Positions 1 to 4,570 of a stretch of DNA of 5,207 bases are shown piece by piece (the stretch's first letter is position 1; each line of letters opens with the position of its first letter). Location: the NCBI GenBank assembly GCA_030613045.1, contig JAUWMS010000248.1, positions 1 through 5,207 on the forward strand. Reading direction: 5' to 3'. The DNA is from Candidatus Latescibacterota bacterium. GTDB lineage: Bacteria; Latescibacterota; 4484-107. The position numbers and the translations under genes are program-made. The notes beneath the pieces are model-generated. The model did not search any database. It was not told where the DNA came from and was given only the letters and a program-made list of their open reading frames with translations.

Positions 1-2
1 TA

Positions 3-506
3 TTCGGCCAGTGTCATTACTTGGACGGCCGCCCCCGGATCGAGGCCCGGGGGGGATTGATTCGGAGCGACCAGTACGACGAATTGAGAAATTCTCCCCA
101 CGGGATGCTGGCGTGCGTGGTATGTCACGATCCGCACAAAAGCATCCGATACCACTTAGGCGGGGTGAAGACGCCCACCTGTACCCCTTGTCACGCCGGT
201 CGGACGATCCGCATCTCCCAAATGGCCGATCTGAGGTGTATAAACTGTCATATGCCCCTGGCCGCCAAATCCGCCGTTGCGACGGGGCCCGAAGGTCTCT
301 TGGGAGATATGCACAGCCACATGTTCAAATTGAACACCGATCCGGATGCCCGCATGTTCTCCGGGGACGGCAAGTTCGTCCTGTCGGATGGAGCAGGCCA
401 CGGGATTCTCAAGGTGGAATTCGCCTGTCGGAGTTGTCACAACGGAGAGACCGCCCGGAAAAGAAGCGTAGCATGGATGTACGAACATGCCGGGCGCATT
501 CATTAG
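3..506 (+). CDS. Multihaem c-type cytochrome, C-terminal part (5' end outside window)
   Basis: The frame is open from the left edge to a TAG at 504-506, so the N-terminus is missing. Four canonical CxxCH haem-attachment motifs are visible: CVVCH (codons at 114-128), CTPCH (180-194), CINCH (237-251) and CRSCH (426-440). A fifth, incomplete one (FGQCH, 3-17) is at the edge. Several spare histidines (SPHG, DPHK, MHSH, GAGH, YEHAGRIH) could be distal axial ligands. Such proteins act in the periplasm or outer membrane as electron carriers or oxidoreductases. The stretches HGMLACVVCHDPHKS and CINCHMPLAAKSA, and the region around HSHMFKLNTDP, resemble multihaem cytochromes of the NrfA/DmsE-like superfamily; this is recalled, not searched. 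The substrate cannot be told. A TTG at 21 is an apparent start only because the window cuts the gene; the haem-like motif upstream argues that translation begins further left. The cytochrome assignment is secure; the subfamily is not. Confidence 0.9.
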   Translation, partial: FGQCHYLDGRPRIEARGGLIRSDQYDELRNSPHGMLACVVCHDPHKSIRYHLGGVKTPTCTPCHAGRTIRISQMADLRCINCHMPLAAKSAVATGPEGLLGDMHSHMFKLNTDPDARMFSGDGKFVLSDGAGHGILKVEFACRSCHNGETARKRSVAWMYEHAGRIH

Positions 507-580
507 AGCATGTGGAATTGGAAAGCCGTACTTACTCCTTCGGGAACACAAAACAGGGCTGGCGCACGTCAAAATGGTTC

Positions 581-603
581 CGAGGAAAAACTGTTTTTTT
601 TCG
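581..603 (+). terminator. Weak A/T-rich hairpin, possible terminator of the cytochrome gene
   Basis: Arms 581-590 and 594-603 can pair over 10 bp (five A-T pairs, two G-T wobbles, then A-T, G-C and C-G) around a CTG loop. The 3' arm is T-rich. It lies about 75 bases after the cytochrome stop and 80 bases before galU. The stem is weak and contains little G/C, so termination is only a possibility. I see no convincing sigma-70 promoter or other element in the rest of the 507-685 spacer. Confidence 0.25.
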
Positions 604-685
604 TTTCGTCCGGGGACTTTGCGGTCTCTGCGATACAAAAACGTAAGGATCAACCCTGAACGAGCATAGAAAGCGAGGAACGCGT

Positions 686-1582
686 ATGATCATCGAGAAA
701 GCCGTAATCCCCGTGGCGGGACTGGGAACCCGATTGCTGCCGGCGTCCAAATCCCAACCCAAGGAGATGCTTCCGGTGGGACGGAAACCTGTGGTGCAAT
801 ATGTCGTGGAGGAATTGGCCCATCAGGGCCTTCGGGACGTGCTGTTTATTACCGGCTGGAAAAAGCGGGCCATCGAGGATCACTTCGACGAAAGCCCGGA
901 ACTGGTTCAGCGGCTCACCGGAAAGAGCCAATGGGAGCTTCTCGATGCGTTGGATCCGAAGGCGTCTCATCTCCACTTCTTTTACGCCCGTCAAAAACAT
1001 CCCAGAGGGCTGGGCGATGCGATTCTGTACGCCGAGCATTTCGTGGCCGAAAGCCCTTTCGTGGTCGCTCTGGGCGATGCGATCATTCAATACCGCAACT
1101 ATTCCGATCTCCTCCGCCGGCTGATGGGCGTCCACCTGAAGCACAACGCCAGCGCCACCATCGCGGTGGAGGAAGTGCCCGACGAGGAACTGGGACTTTA
1201 TGGCGTCGTAAAGCCCAAAGAAGGAGCGGATCCCGATGCGGAGAGTTTCGAGATCGAGGACGTGGTCGAGAAACCCTCCGTAGAAGACGCTCCGAGCCAC
1301 TATGCCATTTCCGCGCGGTACGTCTTCAGCCCGATCATCTTCCGGGCGCTGCGGCAAACCGGCCAAACCGAAGGCGAAGTGGGCCTGAGTCACGCCATCC
1401 GGCAATTGATACGGATGGGCGCTCCGGTGCGCTGCGTGAAGCTCAAACCCGAGGAAACGCGCTACGACATCGGAAATTTCGAGACCTATTTCAAGACCTT
1501 CATCCACTTTGCCATACACGACAAGGAATGCGGGCCGGCCATCCGGGAGTTTATTCGGGAGGAGATGGGACTTGATGTCTGA
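686..1582 (+). CDS. galU: UTP--glucose-1-phosphate uridylyltransferase (UDP-glucose pyrophosphorylase)
   Basis: This 298-residue protein is close to the usual GalU length of about 300. It should be cytoplasmic and make UDP-glucose and pyrophosphate from UTP and glucose-1-phosphate, feeding polysaccharide, lipid-glycan and galactose metabolism. The nucleotide-binding signature AGLGTRLLPASKSQPKEMLP is at residues 11-30. QYVVEEL is at 38-44, the GDA metal/substrate-site segment at 130-132, the VEKP segment with its conserved lysine at 194-197, ARYVFSP at 210-216, and RYDIGN at 259-264. The ATG at 686 follows a GAGGA at 675-679 with six bases between. The 3' end overlaps a short ATG frame (1575) by eight bases. 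Mild oddities: GEVGLSHA (230-237) where GalU normally reads like GEIQLTDA, and an unusual C-terminal tail rich in F and Y. Another sugar-phosphate nucleotidyltransferase such as a RmlA-type enzyme is much less likely. Confidence 0.9.
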   Translation: MIIEKAVIPVAGLGTRLLPASKSQPKEMLPVGRKPVVQYVVEELAHQGLRDVLFITGWKKRAIEDHFDESPELVQRLTGKSQWELLDALDPKASHLHFFYARQKHPRGLGDAILYAEHFVAESPFVVALGDAIIQYRNYSDLLRRLMGVHLKHNASATIAVEEVPDEELGLYGVVKPKEGADPDAESFEIEDVVEKPSVEDAPSHYAISARYVFSPIIFRALRQTGQTEGEVGLSHAIRQLIRMGAPVRCVKLKPEETRYDIGNFETYFKTFIHFAIHDKECGPAIREFIREEMGLDV

Positions 1583-1679
1583 TCCGGCTTCAACGAGTGC
1601 CCTCTTCGCTGCTTCTGTTTGGGGAGGATGGAAACTTACTCTTCGAAGCTCCGCAGGCCAACTGACAAACGAAAAATGA
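1575..1679 (+). pseudogene. 34-codon frame overlapping the galU stop; possible remnant of a following gene
   Basis: An ATG at 1575 overlaps the galU TGA (1580-1582) in the arrangement ATGTCTGA. GGAGGAGATGGG lies just upstream within galU, so translational coupling is plausible. The 34 residues run MSDPASTSALFAASVWGGWK and then LTLRSSAGQLTNEK. They end in a TGA at 1677-1679 that lies inside the first heptanucleotide repeat unit. The frame therefore looks like the start of a downstream gene cut off where repeat sequence begins. The LFA...LTLRS...AG spacing is faintly like the N-terminus of galactokinase (LFA...APGR), which would suit a galU neighbour. That resemblance is weak and may be chance; it could also be a genuine small protein or noise. 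Confidence 0.25.
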
Positions 1680-1746
1680 GCAATGAGCAATATCCTGCTT
1701 CCCCTCCCCATGAATTGGGGCGGTGTGGTATTGTTCATTGCTCATT
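1675..1746. repeat. Long inverted repeat between convergent genes, possible bidirectional terminator
   Basis: The left arm 1675-1694 can pair with the right arm 1727-1746 over 20 bp, almost all Watson-Crick with a couple of G-T wobbles. The arms are built from ATGAGCA-type heptads on opposite strands. An inner hairpin pairs CCCCA (1706-1710) with TGGGG (1716-1720). It sits between the plus-strand galU unit and the minus-strand lipoprotein gene, where it could end transcription from both sides. The stem is A/T-rich, so the structure is seen but the terminator role is inferred. Confidence 0.6.
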
Positions 1747-1754
1747 ATTCATTG
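1734..1754 (-). repeat. Heptanucleotide tandem repeat YAATGAR, 3 units
   Basis: Read on the minus strand, three consecutive heptads are CAATGAA, TAATGAG and CAATGAA. The minus-strand lipoprotein gene ends inside this tract: its TGA (1749-1751) comes from the repeat unit. A plus-strand copy (ATGAGCA twice plus AT) is at 1676-1691, facing the other way. Confidence 0.8.
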
Positions 1755-2387
1755 TTCCAACAACCGCTCAATAGCCATCAACAGCGCTTCTTCGTAACTT
1801 GCATACGCCTTGCCTCCCACCACCCACGTAGCCGGATCAACGGCATCCAGGACGCACGTTGGATCCAGAATGACCACCTCACGCCGGGCCTCCGCATACT
1901 TCCTCCCTCCATAATACGCCTGCGCCAGGATGAGATGCACCGTCTTCCAATGTACGTTCGGATCGTGTTGGAAAACATAGAGCGAATCCGCCTCCAGCGC
2001 GCGATTTGCGCAGTCTATCGCGTTGTCGAAATCGGCCATGCGAAGGCATAATGCGGCCTTGCCCACAAGCGCATCCGTCGGCGCCTCCGCCCCCTTCTCT
2101 ATGGCTTGATCGAAGCAGCCAATCGCCTCGTCCCATGAGTCCAGCCTCGTATAACTCCATCCCTGGCCATTGTAGGCGTCGGCGTAATCCGGGTTGAACT
2201 CGAGGGCAAGGTCAAATTTGTCCAGAGCCTGCGCATATTCCCCATTCGTGTATTGCGTCCAGCCTTCCTCCGTGACGACCGAAGCAAGCTCGTTCCAGGA
2301 CCCCATCAGGTTACGACAGTCTTCTCGGCTGCCGCATGCGGTGCACAGCAGGCATACAAGGAATAGTAAGATCGTGTAGCGCTTCAT
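1749..2387 (-). CDS. TPR-repeat lipoprotein
   Basis: This 212-residue protein begins with a short basic end (MKR), a hydrophobic segment (residues 5-15) and LLCTAC followed by GS, a probable lipoprotein signal with Cys18 lipidated. The -3 residue is Cys, not Leu, so the lipobox is slightly atypical. Two to three tetratricopeptide-like helix pairs follow: residues about 38-70 (EEGWTQYTNGEYAQALDKF...), 71-104 (YNGQGWSYTRLDSWDEAIGC...) and 105-137 (GKAALCLRMADFDNAIDCA...). TPR proteins are protein-binding scaffolds, so an envelope-anchored assembly or secretion accessory role is inferred; the partner is unknown. The ATG at 2387 follows AAGGAAG with eight bases between. It is the last gene of the minus-strand cluster, 126 bases after its neighbour, and its final stop lies inside a YAATGAR heptad. 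Confidence 0.85.
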   Translation of the reverse strand: MKRYTILLFLVCLLCTACGSREDCRNLMGSWNELASVVTEEGWTQYTNGEYAQALDKFDLALEFNPDYADAYNGQGWSYTRLDSWDEAIGCFDQAIEKGAEAPTDALVGKAALCLRMADFDNAIDCANRALEADSLYVFQHDPNVHWKTVHLILAQAYYGGRKYAEARREVVILDPTCVLDAVDPATWVVGGKAYASYEEALLMAIERLLEQ

Positions 2388-2407
2388 CGGGGAGACTTCC
2401 TTAAGGT

Positions 2408-2442
2408 GATTGGTGAGTGGTGAGTGGTTTCTGGCTACTGAT
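2408..2442. repeat. Heptanucleotide tandem repeat, unit GAGTGGT, about 5 units
   Basis: Consecutive 7-base units read GATTGGT, GAGTGGT, GAGTGGT, TTCTGGC and TACTGAT, two identical and the rest degenerate. The tract lies in the 126-base spacer directly upstream of the ribosome-binding site of the TPR lipoprotein gene. Confidence 0.7.
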
Positions 2443-2482
2443 CACCGACCTCCACAAATCTGGGCAGTTGGGTAGGGCATTT

Positions 2483-2510
2483 TTCATTGCTCATTGTTCA
2501 TTATTCATTG
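2483..2510 (-). repeat. Heptanucleotide tandem repeat YAATGAR, 4 units
   Basis: On the minus strand the units read CAATGAA, TAATGAA, CAATGAG and CAATGAA. The tract begins three bases after the TAA stop (2514-2516) of the preceding minus-strand gene, in the same orientation as the copies at 1734-1754 and 4522-4570. Confidence 0.85.
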
Positions 2511-2513
2511 CAG

Positions 2514-3434
2514 TTAAAAGGGGATCGTCCATCGGAGAGCCACCGAGTTCGGGTGCAGGCGCATGCGCAATTGGTTTCCTACCTGAACCGGCCCGGAGCC
2601 GAGGAAATAGCCGTCCATCACATTATACAGATAGACGATCCCCGCGGTCACGAACAACCCGTTGCTGATTTTCAAGGTTCGGTCCGACTTACGGAACGCC
2701 TGACGGATGCGCTCGACATTGGCTTTACTATCCATCGGCATCGTAAGGTAATCATCGTACGCGTTGTCGCTGATTTTCTGAATAACGACGGCGGAAGCGA
2801 TGGCCGCCACTTCGAGACCGAGGATCATCCCTCCCTTGAACTTCTCGTTCCGATGGATCTGCTCCCATCCCGGAACGAAGGCACGCAGCTTCGATCCAGC
2901 GAGTCGGGAGATTCGAGAAGGTTTCTCTTGTTCGGCGTGCGCATCCTGTGCAATCGGGACGTCGGGCGGAGCCTCCGGGATAGGCGCGTCGAAATCCGCA
3001 TCCTTCGAGAGCTTGGTGTACACCTGGTCCAAAATGGAGACCGTCGCCCCGGGCCGCAGGATGAACACTTTCCCCACCGAGACCCGATCGGACACCTGAA
3101 GAATTATAATCCTTCCGATGGGAAATTCTTCCCCCCAGGACATGAGCCGGCGAATCTCCAGAATCGTCCCCTCCCGAACGGAGTATTTTTCCACCAAATC
3201 GGTATAGACTAAATTCTCCTCCACCCTCACAACGTACCCCACTCCTGCGTACGCTGTCCCCGCAAAAAGCAGCCCACCCAGGGCAAAGGGAATAAAAGAT
3301 GAAAGATGAAAGATGAAAGATAAAGATCCTTTCCCTTCCCTTTTTATCTTTTCCCTTTCTACTTTTATCTTTCTTTTCCCTTCCCCTTTCATCTTTTTAC
3401 TTTTTATTTTTAACTTTTTATTTTTTGCGTTCAT
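2514..3434 (-). CDS. Secreted/membrane-associated protein with FlgT-like and DUF5683-like regions
   Basis: The function is not recognised. From the ATG at 3434 it has 306 residues. Residues 2-39 are extremely Lys/Arg-rich low complexity. Residues 40-63 form a signal-peptide-like hydrophobic stretch (...GGLLFAGTAYA) with likely cleavage after AYA. Residues about 64-142 (GYVVRVEENLVYTDL...VSVGKVFIL...GATVSIL) resemble the small beta domain at the C-terminus of FlgT-like proteins. A proline-rich linker follows at about 150-175. Residues about 183-278 (FVPGWEQ, KFKGG, two hydrophobic segments at about 202-218 and 257-273, YNVMDGYF) look like the DUF5683-type membrane domain found in FCB-group bacteria. 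I chose the ATG at 3434 because AGGAGG lies six bases upstream; it overlaps the previous gene's end by 17 bases, implying coupling. A longer frame reaches 3506 but has no such signal. An ATG at 3392 would shorten the basic end. Confidence 0.75.
   Translation of the reverse strand: MNAKNKKLKIKSKKMKGEGKRKIKVEREKIKREGKGSLSFIFHLSSFIPFALGGLLFAGTAYAGVGYVVRVEENLVYTDLVEKYSVREGTILEIRRLMSWGEEFPIGRIIILQVSDRVSVGKVFILRPGATVSILDQVYTKLSKDADFDAPIPEAPPDVPIAQDAHAEQEKPSRISRLAGSKLRAFVPGWEQIHRNEKFKGGMILGLEVAAIASAVVIQKISDNAYDDYLTMPMDSKANVERIRQAFRKSDRTLKISNGLFVTAGIVYLYNVMDGYFLGSGPVQVGNQLRMRLHPNSVALRWTIPF
3295..3322 (+). repeat. Heptanucleotide tandem repeat AAAGATG, 4 units
   Basis: Three identical AAAGATG units are followed by AAAGATA. 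The tract lies inside the minus-strand gene 2514-3434, where it encodes the start of the hydrophobic signal segment (FIFHLSSFI). Related units occur on the opposite strand just to the right (3328-3428), so the two can pair. Confidence 0.85.
3328..3428. repeat. Pyrimidine-rich tract with 7-base period
   Basis: About 100 bases are almost only C and T on the plus strand, with scattered A. A 7-base period is clear at the right end (TTTTTAC, TTTTTAT, TTTTAAC, TTTTTAT, TTTTTGC; 3394-3428) and visible further left (TATCTTT, TCCCTTT, CTACTTT, TATCTTT; 3345-3372). It encodes the Lys/Arg-rich N-terminus of one minus-strand gene and contains the stop codon (3418-3420) of the gene before it. Confidence 0.75.
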
Positions 3435-4524
3435 CCTTCTCCTCCTCGATTCGTGCAATCCAGGATTGAGCTTGTGGAGCGTATGGGCTTTCCGAATAAT
3501 CCGCAAGCATCTTCTCGAATGCCCGCATCGCTTCTTTCAGATTGCCCAGTTCGTAGCAGCAGAAGCCGAACATGAGCCCCGCTCGATCGTTCTTGTCCGT
3601 CCGGGAGCCGTCCTCCAACATAGCCTTGAAGTGCTCAATCGCGTTCGAATACCGTCCCTTCTGATAGAGATACTGTCCGGCCCAAAAATGCGCCTCATAG
3701 GGCTCCATGGACGGGGCCGCCGTCTGAGAGGAGGGCAAATCGTTTTTCACTTCCGCGCCGGAGTATAAAGAAAGAAACGCCCCTTTGTATTTTCGCCGCA
3801 ACGCACGTTCGAGAAGAGAAGAGGCGGTGTCCTCCGGTGCCGAGAGTTCTTCCGGGATAGCGCTTCCCCGGAAAGCCGCAGGGGGAGAGGGAGAGACGGG
3901 GAGAGGGGCGGAAGAGGGGGCAGAAGGCATAGCCACTTTTTTTATCCTCGCTTTCCTTTTCCGTTTCTCCTTTTTCTTTTTTCCTTTTTCCCTTCCATCC
4001 TCTCCGGTTTCTTTCCTTATCTCGCTCTCCACAGTCTCCTTATCGAGCCGACTGACCCGGTCCCCCTTTTTGATCGTGGTCTCCTGCGAACGTATTTTCC
4101 CCAGGGATGACCGCCCCGTCACCTCCGTCGCCTCCAACTCGCCGATCTTCACTTGCACGGGCCCCATATTCTCCTTCGTCAGAGGGTGGATGAGTATCGT
4201 CTTTCGATAAATCCACAACCTCATCCCGGCGGCGATCCCATCCTCCGACCCAAGATCGAAGCGAATTTCGTCCTCCTCCACAGCGATCACCGTGCCCACC
4301 TTCTCCCCACCTGCTCCCCCGGCCTCCCGATTGTGGATTGCGGATTGCGGATTGCGGGGAGAAATCTTCAAACCTCCCGCAGGTTCCAAACCTGCGGGAG
4401 GTTGTTCCACCCCCTCCCCCTCTTTGACCGGATTCTTCTCCGAAACCGCAGCCCCATAAATAGGAAGGAAAAAAACTATTAGGAAACAGAGCACAAAAGA
4501 AAACGAAATTTGAAATCGGGTCAT
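3418..4524 (-). CDS. Exported protein with FlgT-like beta domain and C-terminal TPR (YbgF-like) repeats
   Basis: The function is not recognised. The 368 residues begin with a signal peptide (basic MTR, hydrophobic 6-22, likely cleavage near YGAA, 23-26). Residues 41-66 are encoded by a palindrome and a heptanucleotide repeat (QPPAGLEPAGGL, RNPQSAIHNR). Residues about 76-158 (VGTVIAVEEDEIRFDLGSED, GMRLWIYRK, IGELEATEV, KKGDRV) look like a FlgT C-terminal-type beta domain. Residues 178-196 are Lys/Arg-rich and 199-215 Pro/Ser/Ala-rich. Residues about 276-359 form two TPR-like units (AHFWAGQYLYQKGRYSNAIE, GFCCYELGNLKEAMRAFEKM) like the C-terminus of the periplasmic TolA-binding protein YbgF/CpoB. 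The start at 4524 is fixed by an in-frame TGA two codons upstream; GGGGAATGAGGA just before it, itself repeat sequence, could bind the ribosome. It lies 38 bases after the previous gene and overlaps the next by 17. Confidence 0.8.
   Translation of the reverse strand: MTRFQISFSFVLCFLIVFFLPIYGAAVSEKNPVKEGEGVEQPPAGLEPAGGLKISPRNPQSAIHNREAGGAGGEKVGTVIAVEEDEIRFDLGSEDGIAAGMRLWIYRKTILIHPLTKENMGPVQVKIGELEATEVTGRSSLGKIRSQETTIKKGDRVSRLDKETVESEIRKETGEDGREKGKKKKEKRKRKARIKKVAMPSAPSSAPLPVSPSPPAAFRGSAIPEELSAPEDTASSLLERALRRKYKGAFLSLYSGAEVKNDLPSSQTAAPSMEPYEAHFWAGQYLYQKGRYSNAIEHFKAMLEDGSRTDKNDRAGLMFGFCCYELGNLKEAMRAFEKMLADYSESPYAPQAQSWIARIEEEKDERKK
3441..3446 (-). promoter_or_regulatory. Ribosome-binding site AGGAGG deciding the 3434 start
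   Basis: On the minus strand a perfect AGGAGG is followed by six bases (AGAAGG) and the ATG at 3434. It lies within the last codons of the preceding gene, which ends in a Glu/Lys-rich tail, so the site doubles as coding sequence. This favours the 306-residue product over the longer frame beginning at 3506. Confidence 0.75.
3951..3999. repeat. Degenerate heptanucleotide tract in a coding linker, about 7 units
   Basis: Plus-strand units read CTTTCCT, TTTCCGT, TTCTCCT, TTTTCTT, TTTTCCT, TTTTCCC and TTCCATC. On the coding (minus) strand this is a GAAAA-rich tract giving the run of Lys, Arg and Glu in the middle of the gene 3418-4524. The next stretch, 3881-3920, is a purine-rich (plus-strand) low-complexity run encoding Pro/Ser/Ala, without a clear 7-base period. 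Confidence 0.6.
4329..4356. repeat. Heptanucleotide tandem repeat GATTGCG, 4 units, inside a gene
   Basis: GATTGTG is followed by three identical GATTGCG units. On the coding strand it encodes RNPQSAIHNR (residues 57-66), joining the signal-peptide region to the beta domain of the gene 3418-4524. The same unit family occurs at 5094-5121 in the neighbouring gene. Confidence 0.9.
4371..4403. repeat. Perfect 15-bp inverted repeat with 3-base loop, inside a gene
   Basis: AACCTCCCGCAGGTT (4371-4385), then CCA, then its exact reverse complement (4389-4403). Both arms are translated in the gene 3418-4524 and yield the echoing residues PPAGLEPAGGL. It lies 14 bases from the GATTGCG tract. It has the form of a REP-type palindrome; mobility is not shown. 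As RNA it would form a strong G/C-rich hairpin about 120 bases after the start codon. Confidence 0.9.
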
Positions 4525-4570
4525 TCCTCATTCCCCATTGTTCATTGTTCACTGGTCATTGGTCATTCCA
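4522..4570 (-). repeat. Heptanucleotide tract spanning a gene junction, 7 units
   Basis: Minus-strand units read TGGAATG, ACCAATG, ACCAGTG, AACAATG, AACAATG, GGGAATG and AGGAATG. The tract begins in the last codons of the T9SS-domain gene, supplies its TGA stop (4563-4565), fills the whole 38-base spacer, and ends with the ATG (4522-4524) of the next gene. Two units carry G-rich variants (GGGAATG, AGGAATG) just before that start, giving a plausible ribosome-binding context. Confidence 0.9.

Noticed and set aside
632..639. Possible -10 promoter box (GATACAAA) upstream of galU
   Set aside because: No acceptable -35 element lies at 16-18 bases, so it is not supported.
650..1738. A 362-codon open frame on the minus strand across galU
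   Set aside because: It lies opposite a gene with unmistakable GalU motifs, shows no recognisable domain, and is explained by the G+C-rich codon use of galU.
2487..3212. A 241-codon plus-strand frame
   Set aside because: It is antisense to the minus-strand gene with signal peptide and DUF5683-like region, has no recognisable domain, and starts inside a repeat.
4329..4356. CRISPR-like array
   Set aside because: The repeats are 7 bases long and directly tandem, without spacers.
4371..4403. Rho-independent terminator
   Set aside because: The palindrome is strong but lies early inside an open gene and has no T-run after it on the coding strand.
4040..4552. A 170-codon minus-strand frame starting MNNEQWGM inside the junction repeat
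   Set aside because: It is a different frame of the gene 3418-4524. Its start is repeat sequence, and its product lacks a signal peptide, TPRs or any coherent domain.
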